Shown here: positions 16,231 to 24,402 of the stretch, piece by piece
How positions within the stretch are numbered: the stretch's first letter is position 1
How the letters are laid out: the number at the start of each line of letters is the position of its first letter
Assembly (NCBI RefSeq): GCF_000969825.1
Contig: NZ_KQ033919.1
Location: 2,598,671-2,662,670, forward strand
Direction of reading: 5' to 3'
DNA from: Parabacteroides gordonii MS-1 = DSM 23371
GTDB lineage: Bacteria > Bacteroidota > Bacteroidia > Bacteroidales > Tannerellaceae
Length of the DNA stretch: 64,000 bases
Program-made: the position numbers and the translations under genes
The notes under the pieces: generated by a model
The model's input: the letters and a program-made list of their open reading frames with translations, nothing else
Told to the model about the DNA's origin: nothing
The model's database searches: none

Positions 16231-17775
16231 TTATTCAATTATCTTTTTTAATAATGTCTTCATATTTACCTTTTCGGAGATAATGTCGTGCAACTTGTCG
16301 ATGCTGACACGTTCCTGTTCCATCGTATCACGGAAACGGATCGTTACGCAATTATCCTTCAAAGTGTCATGGTCAACTGTAATACAGTACGGGGTTCCGA
16401 TAGCATCCTGGCGACGGTAACGTTTACCGATAGAATCCTTTTCATCATACTGGCAACGGAAGTCGAACTTCAGCATGTTGATAATTTCTTCTGCCTTTTC
16501 AGGAAGACCGTCTTTCTTTACCAATGGCAATACCGCCAGTTTGATAGGAGCCAGGGCAGCCGGCAGTCTCAATACAACACGGGTTTCACCGTTTTCAAGC
16601 GTTTCCTCGCAGTATGAACCTGCCATAACGCTCAGGAATACACGGTCTACACCGATAGATGTCTCGATCACATACGGAGTATAGCTCTTATTCAGTTCCG
16701 GATCGAAATATTGCATTTTCTTGCCGGAGAATTTCTCGTGCTGGCTCAGGTCGAAGTCTGTACGGCTGTGGATACCTTCCACTTCCTTGAAGCCGAACGG
16801 CATTTCGAACTCGATATCTGTAGCGGCATTAGCATAGTGCGCCAGTTTTTCGTGATCGTGGTAACGATACTTCTGATCACCCAGTCCCATCGCTTTGTGC
16901 CAGTTCAGACGAGTCTTTTTCCACATCTTGAACCATTCCATTTCTTCGCCCGGACGAACAAAGAACTGCATTTCCATCTGTTCGAACTCACGCATGCGGA
17001 AGATGAACTGACGGGCAACGATCTCGTTACGGAATGCTTTACCGATCTGTGCGATACCGAAAGGAATCTTCATACGGCCTGTCTTCTGCACGTTGAGGAA
17101 GTTCACGAAAATACCTTGTGCCGTTTCGGGACGCAGGTATATTTTAGAAGCTCCTTCGGCAGTAGAACCCATTTCTGTAGAGAACATCAGGTTGAACTGG
17201 CGTACTTCTGTCCAGTTGCGTGTTCCTGAGATCGGACAGGCTATTTCGCAGTCGATAATGATCTGGCGGATATCTTCGAAGTTGGAATCGTTCAGTGCTT
17301 TTGCAAAACGGGTATGTATCTCGTCACGTTTAGCCTGGTGTTCCAATACGCGGCCGTTCGTGGCGCGGAATTGTGTTTCGTCGAAAGCTTCGCCGAATTT
17401 CTTAGCAGCTTTGTCCACCTCTTTCTGTATCTTGTCATCGATCTTAGCCAGATAATCTTCAATCAGGACGTCTGCACGATAACGTTTCTTTGAATCCTTG
17501 TTGTCGATCAACGGATCGTTGAATGCATCGACGTGGCCGGATGCTTTCCAGATAGTCGGGTGCATAAAGATGGCGGAGTCGAGACCTACTACATTTTCAT
17601 GGAGTAATGTCATACTGTCCCACCAGTATTTTTTTATATTGTTTTTCAGCTCAACGCCATACTGTCCGTAATCATACACTGCGCCTAAACCATCATATAT
17701 TTCTGAAGAGGGAAATACAAATCCGTATTCTTTACAGTGTGAAACCAGTTTCTTGAAAACATCTTCTTGTGCCAT
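16231..17775 (-). CDS. glyS: Glycyl-tRNA synthetase (dimeric class II type)
   Basis: 514 residues, the length of the single-chain dimeric enzyme and not the two-subunit alpha/beta bacterial form. The N-terminus has FPSSEIYDGLGAVYDYG, motif 2 is FRNEIVARQFIFRMREFEQ, and motif 3 is SIGVDRVFLSVM. An anticodon-binding domain occupies about residues 395-500 (LAPIKLAVLPLVKKDGLPEKA). It charges tRNA-Gly in the cytoplasm. It is the first gene of a two-gene operon with the FKBP lipoprotein. Confidence 0.96.
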   Translation of the reverse strand: MAQEDVFKKLVSHCKEYGFVFPSSEIYDGLGAVYDYGQYGVELKNNIKKYWWDSMTLLHENVVGLDSAIFMHPTIWKASGHVDAFNDPLIDNKDSKKRYRADVLIEDYLAKIDDKIQKEVDKAAKKFGEAFDETQFRATNGRVLEHQAKRDEIHTRFAKALNDSNFEDIRQIIIDCEIACPISGTRNWTEVRQFNLMFSTEMGSTAEGASKIYLRPETAQGIFVNFLNVQKTGRMKIPFGIAQIGKAFRNEIVARQFIFRMREFEQMEMQFFVRPGEEMEWFKMWKKTRLNWHKAMGLGDQKYRYHDHEKLAHYANAATDIEFEMPFGFKEVEGIHSRTDFDLSQHEKFSGKKMQYFDPELNKSYTPYVIETSIGVDRVFLSVMAGSYCEETLENGETRVVLRLPAALAPIKLAVLPLVKKDGLPEKAEEIINMLKFDFRCQYDEKDSIGKRYRRQDAIGTPYCITVDHDTLKDNCVTIRFRDTMEQERVSIDKLHDIISEKVNMKTLLKKIIE

Positions 17776-18030
17776 AACTATAATTTGCCAATTTGTTTAA
17801 TATGCCAATGTGCCCTGCACATTATTATCAACCTGCAAAGTAAATGATTTTTTCTGTAAGTTACAGCATTTTACGCGCCTTATTCGTTAATACATATAAA
17901 GAAGTGTGACCACTACAACCACTCTTCACCATCAAAAATTATGTTGAATATTTGGTCCCGGGTTTATTCTTTAGTCTCTCAAAAGGTTATTATAAGAAAG
18001 TCTTTGATATAAAATAAATATGTTGATTCA
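17776..18030. other. Intergenic region with no gene seen
   Basis: This is the divergent spacer between glyS and the oxidoreductase gene. It is AT-rich with no open frame of note. On the minus strand TTACTTTG near 17840 is a near-match to the -7 element and could serve glyS. The rightward promoter begins at 18031. Confidence 0.5.
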
Positions 18031-18062
18031 TTGTAGGATATTTATGGATTTGCTTATTTTTG
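18031..18062 (+). promoter_or_regulatory. Promoter of the NAD(P)H oxidoreductase gene
   Basis: TTG at 18031-18033 and TATTTTTG at 18055-18062 have a 21 bp spacer. Transcription would start near 18069, which rules out the upstream in-frame codons from 18020 and supports the ATG at 18107. Confidence 0.65.
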
Positions 18063-18106
18063 TGATAACGGATCAACTAGGGTATTACAATATAAAACTA
18101 AATATT

Positions 18107-18661
18107 ATGAATGACAATTCCAAGAGAGTAGTAATTCTTCTGGCTCACCCCAATTTAAACGAATCGCAGGCAAACAAAGCTCTGGCTGATTCAGTTAAAG
18201 ATATTGACGGTGTAATGGTATATGATTTATATGAATATCAGAATCAATCTTTCGATGTGAATATCTGGAGTAAGATTATTTCTGATGCTTCAATGGTTAT
18301 TTTCCAGTTCCCGTTTCATTGGATGTCAGCTCCTTCCTTGTTAAAACGATGGCTTGATGAGGTATTTACATCGCTTGCCAAGACACCCGCCGTGGCCGGT
18401 AAGCCTTTGCAAGTCGTTACGACTACCGGATCGGAATATGCGGCCTACCGGAGTGGCGGACGCAACTGTTTCACTATGGATGAATTGCTGCGTCCTTATC
18501 AGGGCTGTGCTATCCATGCCGGAATGGTTTGGCAAACGCCTTTGGTTGTCTATGGCATGGGGACAAGTGACGCATCCAAGAACATTGCTGCTGGTGCGGA
18601 AGCTTATAAACAGAAGGTGGAAGCCATGCTCTCTGATCATGGAACCAATAGTACTTGGTAA
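18107..18661 (+). CDS. Flavodoxin-fold NAD(P)H oxidoreductase
   Basis: 184 residues from the ATG at 18107 (MNDNSKRVVILLAHPN); an upstream extension to 18020 would overlap the promoter. It has the flavodoxin-2 fold of quinone reductase/KefF-MdaB-like proteins: an FMN-binding start VILLAHPNLNESQANKAL, the FQFPFHWMSAPSLLKRWLDE motif (around residues 65-84) and the TTGSEYAAY loop. It probably catalyses two-electron reduction of quinones or related electrophiles in the cytoplasm. It is monocistronic. Confidence 0.88.
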   Translation: MNDNSKRVVILLAHPNLNESQANKALADSVKDIDGVMVYDLYEYQNQSFDVNIWSKIISDASMVIFQFPFHWMSAPSLLKRWLDEVFTSLAKTPAVAGKPLQVVTTTGSEYAAYRSGGRNCFTMDELLRPYQGCAIHAGMVWQTPLVVYGMGTSDASKNIAAGAEAYKQKVEAMLSDHGTNSTW

Positions 18662-18813
18662 TTCTTCTCCGATATACTTTCATTCTGTTTTTGAATAAAA
18701 TAGAGAAGTTTATTAGCTGATTCCTTTTGAATCAACAAAAAATATCTATTTTTGCATAGTTGATGTTTTTAATGTTTGCGCAAACAGACTTAATTTATCT
18801 AATATAAAATACC

Positions 18814-20250
18814 ATGAGATCAGAAGACATTTCACGCCGCTCGTTTCTGAAGCGGGCATTAGCACTTTCTGCAGCTACGGCGATCCCGTCGTTTTGGATT
18901 CCTTCAAAGGCGAATGCTTTTCCAGGTGTACCTTTCGTTAGTCCTAACGAAAAAGTTAATATTGCATTTATCGGCATCGGAAACCGGGGTGGCGAGATTG
19001 CCAAAGAGTTATATAAGACAGGCTTATGTAATGTAGTGGCTCTTTGTGATGTGGATATGGGGGCCAAGCATACGCAGGAACTTATATCTATGTTCCCGAA
19101 AGCCCAGCGTTTTCAGGATTTTCGCCAGATGTTTGATAAGATGGCGGACAAGATCGATGCAGTTTCGGTAGGAACTCCCGATCACTCGCATTTCCCTATT
19201 ACAATTGAAGCGATGGCTCATGGTAAACATGTCTATGTGGAAAAACCGATGGCTCGTACCTTCAATGAAGTGGAACTGATGATGAGGGGCGAAAAGAAAT
19301 ACGGAGTAGTCACTCAAATGGGTAACCAGGGACATTCTGAAGCGAATTATTACCAGTTCAAAGCCTGGAAAGAAGCCGGACTTATAAAAGATGTAACAGC
19401 CATAACAGCGCATATGAACTCTCCCCGCCGCTGGCACGGATGGAATCCGAATATCAAACATATGCCGATGGGTGAGCCTATTCCTGAGACAATGGACTGG
19501 GATACCTGGCTGGGTGTAGTGCAGCATCATGATTATAACCATGATTACCATATGGGACAATGGCGTTGCTGGTATGACTTCGGTATGGGTGCGCTGGGTG
19601 ACTGGGGGGCACATATCCTGGATACGGCACACGAATTCCTGGATTTAGGTTTGCCTTCGGAAGTTAATCCGTTATACCTGAAAGATCATAATCCATTTTT
19701 CTACCCGATGTCGTCTACCATCTTGTTTAAATTCCCCGAAAGGAATAATATGCCGGCTGTAGATGTCACCTGGTATGATGGCTTGGATAATATTCCGGCT
19801 GTTCCCGAGAACTTCGGTTCATCGGATGTCGATCCAAATATTCCGACTGTTGCAGGCGGTAAACTGCAATTGATGAAACTGAATCCGGGTAAAGAGATAT
19901 ATTCGAAGACGCTTACCTTTAAAGGGGGGTCTCATGGCAGTACATTGTCTGTTATTCCTGATCAGGTAGCCAAGGATATGAATCCGAAGTTGCCTGAATA
20001 CGAAAAGAGCACATCTAATCATTATGCAAACTTTCTGCTGGCTTGCCAGGGAAAAGAAAAGACCCGCTCTCCGTTCTCTATTGCCGGCCCGTTAAGTCAG
20101 GTGTTCTGTATGGGTGTATTGGCACAGCGCCTGAACCGTAAACTAGTTTTCGATCGCAATACAAAAGAGATTGTGAACGATGATTTTGCTAACCAGATGT
20201 TGGTTGGTGAGCCGCCACGTAAAGGTTGGGAAGAATATTATAATGTATAA
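18814..20250 (+). CDS. Tat-exported Gfo/Idh/MocA-family oxidoreductase
   Basis: 478 residues. The N-terminus SRRSFLKRALALSAA is a twin-arginine signal, so the protein is exported folded, probably with NAD(P) bound. A Rossmann domain follows (VNIAFIGIGNRGGEIAKEL), then EKPMA with the conserved lysine, the TQMGNQGHS motif and the C-terminal substrate domain. Members act as sugar or polyol dehydrogenases. The GH109 subgroup is a related alternative, but its diagnostic loop is not recognisable here, so no substrate is assigned. A possible promoter is TATTTTTG at 18747-18754, with a TTG at 18727 only 17 bp upstream. Confidence 0.88.
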   Translation: MRSEDISRRSFLKRALALSAATAIPSFWIPSKANAFPGVPFVSPNEKVNIAFIGIGNRGGEIAKELYKTGLCNVVALCDVDMGAKHTQELISMFPKAQRFQDFRQMFDKMADKIDAVSVGTPDHSHFPITIEAMAHGKHVYVEKPMARTFNEVELMMRGEKKYGVVTQMGNQGHSEANYYQFKAWKEAGLIKDVTAITAHMNSPRRWHGWNPNIKHMPMGEPIPETMDWDTWLGVVQHHDYNHDYHMGQWRCWYDFGMGALGDWGAHILDTAHEFLDLGLPSEVNPLYLKDHNPFFYPMSSTILFKFPERNNMPAVDVTWYDGLDNIPAVPENFGSSDVDPNIPTVAGGKLQLMKLNPGKEIYSKTLTFKGGSHGSTLSVIPDQVAKDMNPKLPEYEKSTSNHYANFLLACQGKEKTRSPFSIAGPLSQVFCMGVLAQRLNRKLVFDRNTKEIVNDDFANQMLVGEPPRKGWEEYYNV

Positions 20251-20270
20251 CAGAAAATCGATGATATAGT

Positions 20271-20307
20271 AAAAGAGCACTACATATTATATGTAGTGCT
20301 TTTTTTA
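20271..20307. terminator. Bidirectional terminator between the oxidoreductase gene and arsC
   Basis: AAAAGAGCACTACATAT pairs with the mirrored ATGTAGTGCTTTTTTT half. A- and T-runs on both flanks serve the convergent genes, and the stop codon of arsC falls inside the T-run. Confidence 0.85.
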
Positions 20308-20778
20308 GTTACATCGGCAGAAACGATTGGCACCACAAGTACAGGTCGGGCCTCCGTCACCGTTAAGTATTTCATCATTATAAAAGTCATACATCTTTGT
20401 TTTGATCTGTATGCATATCCGGCGGAATTCACTTTCGATAAATTCAGGTGTTCCTGTTGCACGTGAAGGATCATAGAAGCCGATATGTAACCGATGGCGG
20501 ACTTTTCCTCTGAATACGGGGCAATTCTCGTTTGCGTCTCCGCATACTGTAATTACATAATCCCAGGGTTCATCCAGATAGCGCTCGACCGATTCCGGCG
20601 TATGGCTGCTGATATCTATTCCGGAATTTTTCATTGTCTTAATGGCGAGCGGGTTTACTTCCCCTGCAGGATCCGTTCCGGCTGAATGAACGATCAGATT
20701 CTTATCGAAAGATTGTAACCAGCCCTGTGCCATCTGGCTACGGCAACTGTTGCCGGTACATAGGATTAATATTTTCAT
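20305..20778 (-). CDS. arsC: Arsenate reductase, low-molecular-weight phosphatase type
   Basis: 157 residues. The N-terminal P-loop CTGNSCRSQ has nucleophile Cys7. A second pair, Cys79 and Cys86 in VCGDANENCP, reproduces the seven-residue spacing of the redox cysteines of thioredoxin-coupled ArsC, and FYDPS supplies the general acid. It would reduce arsenate to arsenite in the cytoplasm. A further cysteine-rich tail (GGPTCTCGANRFCRCN) lies beyond the catalytic core and could bind metal. No arsR, arsB or acr3 gene is adjacent, so it is an orphan here. Confidence 0.88.
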   Translation of the reverse strand: MKILILCTGNSCRSQMAQGWLQSFDKNLIVHSAGTDPAGEVNPLAIKTMKNSGIDISSHTPESVERYLDEPWDYVITVCGDANENCPVFRGKVRHRLHIGFYDPSRATGTPEFIESEFRRICIQIKTKMYDFYNDEILNGDGGPTCTCGANRFCRCN

Positions 20779-20828
20779 TTTTCGTGTATTCTGTAATTAG
20801 CAGGTAAAGATAACTTAAATATGTTGAT

Positions 20829-20916
20829 AATTATCGGCAAGCCTGCTTGCAATTATCAACAAACTTACTCATAATTGTCAACAAGCCTGCGCATAATTAT
20901 CAGCAACAAAATAGAT
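20829..20916. repeat. Four phased 22-bp imperfect tandem repeats
   Basis: Units begin at 20829, 20851, 20873 and 20895, each opening with AATTATC (AATTGTC in the third) and sharing AACAAGCCTGC-like bodies. A fifth AATTATC at 20942 is out of phase by 3 bases. They lie between divergent arsC and the GH92 gene. There are no spacers, so this is not a CRISPR array. Two helical turns per unit would place repeated sites on one face of the DNA. Confidence 0.75.
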
Positions 20917-21110
20917 TGATAGCTGCCAGCAATATTCTTGCAATTATCAGTGATAACATCAGAAGACCCTAAACAGATCCAAATAATCCGGTAGTTCATA
21001 TAAAAGCAATAATAATCCATCAAATAGGCAACTATTTGCTATTTTCCAATAATGATGGTTGTTTTTATTTTGTAATTTGTTAGTAACAGACTCTAATTCT
21101 AATAATTGAA

Positions 21111-24100
21111 ATGAAGCATTTACTCTTACTTCTATTCTTGTTTTTATCGTCTTCCGGCCTGTCTGCCGGAAATAAAGTCTTATTCGAAATAGGACAGCAG
21201 GATAACTCAGCGGCTGAGTTTGCATTATATCCTGATAACTATAATAGCTTTCTGGCTAACTTCGGAGGGGAGAAATCTTTTTATGTCGGTTATTCGACTG
21301 CCGATAAGCATTGGCCTTATGTTTTACCGGGGCCGTTGGATAACTGGGCCGGTGGTGGGTATTGGGCCGGATTCCATCCGCGTCATTTCCCTTCTGTGTT
21401 TTTTAATCTTGATAAGACATCTGCAGAGGGAGAATGTTATCTGACCTTTTTCTTTACCGGAGCACATAACAGTAATCCTATTAAGATACGGGTGGAGATA
21501 AACGGTAACCGGTTTGAGGAGGATTTGAATGGAGAAAACTCTGGAGAGTTACTTACGAATAAGGAAGACGGAAAGGCTAAAGAAATAAAAATACAGTTCC
21601 CCGCCTCGTGGCTTACCACAGGGATGAATAAAATCCAGTTGGGAACAATCAAAGGAACCTGGGCAATATTCGATTGTATCCGCTTGGAGACTCCGGCCAA
21701 CATGCAATTGGGAAAAGCTTCTTCTTCCCTGATACGTTCTGTCGAAGCAGCTCCGTTTGAATACCAAAAAGAAAACGGAGAACGTATGCAACCGGTTTTG
21801 GTGGATATGAACCAGTTTGACTGTTCCCGGGAATTAATATTCCGGGTAGAAGGATGTCAGCCTGTTTCGCGTACAATCGAAGTAGGGGAGAGCATTCAGG
21901 AAATATTAATGCCTGCTGCAAAAACAACAGGTAAACAGGAAACTTTAAAGTTCACAATACAGGATGGAAAGGAGATTGTTTATAAAGGCGAAATTACCCG
22001 TAGCCGGCAACCTCTTCATTCCTATTCGGATGATGTCGATTTGCTGATGGGAACTGGTAATTCACGCTGGATGTTCAAGCCGGGACCTAGCCTTCCGCTG
22101 AGTATGGTGCAGATTGCTCCCGACAACCAGGACGAGATATGGAAAGCCGGATATGAATATACGATCGAAAATATCATGGGATTCAATCATTTCAGCGACT
22201 GGACGATGACCGGTTTCCTGATGCAGCCAACCTGTGGGGAGTTGCAAGTAAATCCCGGCAGGGAAGATTTTCCCGACGAAGGCTATCGTTCTCGTATTGA
22301 TAAGGCTTCCGAAAAGGCCGAAATAGGCAGATATTCCGTCTATATGACCGATACAAAAATCAAGGCGGAGATTACGTCAACACGTCGCGCCGCCTTACAA
22401 CGCTATATTTTTCCGGCAAGGGAAGATGCCCGTATCCTGATCGATATGTTTACTCCCAACGAGTATCCGCATAATCTGGTGAACGCACATATAACTAAAG
22501 TCAATGATACTGAAATAGAGGGATATGCAACCTATTACAATGCCTTTACCGGTTATACGTTGGAGCAATCTTATACATTATATTTTGTCCTTCAGTTCAG
22601 TAAGCCTTTCGAGTCGATGGGGGGCTGGGTCAATGAAGGCGTTAAACCTGTGACGGGTTATATACCGGGATGGAACAGAAATCATGAATTTGATACACCT
22701 GCAGAGATCAGTCAGAATATTGACGAGATAGAAGGGAAGGGTGATGTCGGAATCTTCCTGAGCTATAAGACTGCAGAGGGGGAAGAGGTTCTTGTCCGTT
22801 CCGGTGTCTCTCTGGTAGACATGGCAGGAGCAAGAAATAATTTGAAACAGGAACTGGCTGACCCATTCGGATGGGATTTTGAGAAAGTAGTGAATAACGC
22901 CCGTTCCGTCTGGGATGAGTATTTGGGAAGGATCGATATTGAAACGGACGATTACCTGCAAAAGAAGAAATTCTATACGAATCTTTATCGTGCGCTGGCT
23001 GCCAAAGCAACCTGGAGCGACGTGGACGGTCGTTTTGTGGATGAGAATGAGAGAATCAGACAGTTGGAGAAACCAGGCGATTGTATTGTCAGCGGTGAAT
23101 ACTGGAATACGTTTTGGAATAACCAACAGTTGTTTAACCTGATTACTCCCGAAATATCGAGTCTATGGGCTCGTTCGGCTATCCAGTTGTATCAGAACAG
23201 CGGATGGTTCAATACAGACCCTGCCGGAATCGAGCATACGGGAGTTATGGTGGCTATGCATCCGATTTCCCAGATTCTGGGGGCCTGGCAGAGTGGTATA
23301 CGTGACTTTGATATGCATGTGGCTTACGACGGCTTGAAGAAGATGATGCTGACACCACCCCAAAAGTATGAGGGAGGAGGCACTGTCGGCGTTGAGAATC
23401 TGGTGCCTTATATGGAGTATGGATATATTCCGGCAGGGAAAGGTACTGTTTCCAATACGATGGAATATGCTTACGACGACTGGTGTCTGGGGCAAATGGC
23501 TCACCTGCTGGGAAAAGAAGACGATTTTCATTTCTTTGACAAACGGTCTGACAACTGGTATAACTTGTTTGACGCTGAATCCGGTTTCATCCGTCCTAAA
23601 GATGAGCACGGGAAATGGATAGAACCTTTCGACCCTTATCATACACCCGGATTTACGGAAGGGAATGCATTTAACTATTCCTGGTTTGTTCCTCATAATC
23701 CTGAAAAATTGATTCGTATGGTTGGCAAGGAACGTTTTGTCGATCGGTTAGACAAGGCGATGGAGCAATCCGCCCATGCTAACTTTAATGCGGCGGGAGA
23801 TAATTTCTCCGCTTTCCCGATCAATCATGGAAATGAAACTTCTATGGAAGTGGCCTATCTTTTTAACTGGGCGGGTACTCCCCATTTAACACAGAAATGG
23901 ATACGGGCGATACAGGAACAGTACTACGGAACTACTCCTTATGATGCTTATCCGGGAGACGAGGATCTGGGACAAATGAGCAGCTGGTTTGTGATGAGTG
24001 CTATCGGCCTGTTCCAGATGGAGGGTGGTTGTTCGGAGAAACCGTTCTATGAGTTAGCTTCTCCCCGTTACCCCAAAATAACAATCCGCCTGGATGGAAA

Positions 24101-24284
24101 GTATAACCGGGGCGAGACTTTTGTGATAGAAGCTCCCAACGCCTCCAAGGAAAATAAATACATTCAATCGGTTACCTTAAACGGAAAACCGATCAATGGC
24201 TTTAAAATATCACAGGAGGAAGTGCTGAAAGGAGGAAAGATTATTATTGAAATGGGCAAGGATGCGAAGGTCTTGCATCCTTAG
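21111..24284 (+). CDS. GH92 alpha-mannosidase with N-terminal carbohydrate-binding-like domain
   Basis: 1057 residues. A signal peptide (1-19) is followed by a beta-sandwich module at about 20-200 resembling the third domain of family 4 polysaccharide lyases (VLFEIGQQDNS, PGPLDNWAGGGY, a terminal WAIFDCIRLETP). The GH92 catalytic unit then begins near DDVDLLMGTGNSRWMF, with the FNHFS motif. The proposed acid is Glu909 in HGNETS and the base lies in GDEDLGQMSSW (Asp950 to Asp952). GH92 enzymes are calcium-dependent exo-alpha-mannosidases acting on N-glycans or mannans. The usual NEPSHH is NETSME here, so linkage preference may differ. It is monocistronic, with short phased repeats on both sides. 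Confidence 0.88.
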   Translation: MKHLLLLLFLFLSSSGLSAGNKVLFEIGQQDNSAAEFALYPDNYNSFLANFGGEKSFYVGYSTADKHWPYVLPGPLDNWAGGGYWAGFHPRHFPSVFFNLDKTSAEGECYLTFFFTGAHNSNPIKIRVEINGNRFEEDLNGENSGELLTNKEDGKAKEIKIQFPASWLTTGMNKIQLGTIKGTWAIFDCIRLETPANMQLGKASSSLIRSVEAAPFEYQKENGERMQPVLVDMNQFDCSRELIFRVEGCQPVSRTIEVGESIQEILMPAAKTTGKQETLKFTIQDGKEIVYKGEITRSRQPLHSYSDDVDLLMGTGNSRWMFKPGPSLPLSMVQIAPDNQDEIWKAGYEYTIENIMGFNHFSDWTMTGFLMQPTCGELQVNPGREDFPDEGYRSRIDKASEKAEIGRYSVYMTDTKIKAEITSTRRAALQRYIFPAREDARILIDMFTPNEYPHNLVNAHITKVNDTEIEGYATYYNAFTGYTLEQSYTLYFVLQFSKPFESMGGWVNEGVKPVTGYIPGWNRNHEFDTPAEISQNIDEIEGKGDVGIFLSYKTAEGEEVLVRSGVSLVDMAGARNNLKQELADPFGWDFEKVVNNARSVWDEYLGRIDIETDDYLQKKKFYTNLYRALAAKATWSDVDGRFVDENERIRQLEKPGDCIVSGEYWNTFWNNQQLFNLITPEISSLWARSAIQLYQNSGWFNTDPAGIEHTGVMVAMHPISQILGAWQSGIRDFDMHVAYDGLKKMMLTPPQKYEGGGTVGVENLVPYMEYGYIPAGKGTVSNTMEYAYDDWCLGQMAHLLGKEDDFHFFDKRSDNWYNLFDAESGFIRPKDEHGKWIEPFDPYHTPGFTEGNAFNYSWFVPHNPEKLIRMVGKERFVDRLDKAMEQSAHANFNAAGDNFSAFPINHGNETSMEVAYLFNWAGTPHLTQKWIRAIQEQYYGTTPYDAYPGDEDLGQMSSWFVMSAIGLFQMEGGCSEKPFYELASPRYPKITIRLDGKYNRGETFVIEAPNASKENKYIQSVTLNGKPINGFKISQEEVLKGGKIIIEMGKDAKVLHP

Positions 24285-24363
24285 CACTATAGTAATAAGT
24301 AGATTGGCACAGTAGTATTAAGCAAATCAGCACAGTAGTGTTGGCTGTCTTAACACTACTGTG
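24284..24363. repeat. Three phased 23-bp repeats ending in a perfect 12-bp hairpin
   Basis: Units start at 24284, 24307 and 24330 with GCAC(A/T)(G/A)TAGT; the first begins at the last base of the GH92 stop codon. The third unit supplies the left arm CACAGTAGTGTT, which pairs with AACACTACTGTG at 24352-24363. No T-run follows on either strand, so it is not a standard terminator, though it may end or protect transcripts of the convergent GH92 and ilvA genes. Confidence 0.7.
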
Positions 24364-24402
24364 TTCCTTTACCGGTATAAGCAAGCTATCGATGCGGAAT
24401 CA

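Noticed and set aside
18020-18106. Upstream extension of the oxidoreductase gene
   Set aside because: A consensus promoter lies within this segment and the protein fold begins at 18107.
18814-20250. Assignment of the Tat-exported oxidoreductase to GH109
   Set aside because: The Tat signal and Rossmann domain fit, but the loop after the lysine motif reads TQMGNQGHS, which points to the general Gfo/Idh/MocA dehydrogenase group.
20829-20916. Short repeats considered as a CRISPR array
   Set aside because: Units are adjacent with no spacers, imperfect and only 22 bp, and no cas gene is in the window.
24331-24363. Considered as a normal rho-independent terminator
   Set aside because: The stem is perfect but neither strand has a T-run after it.
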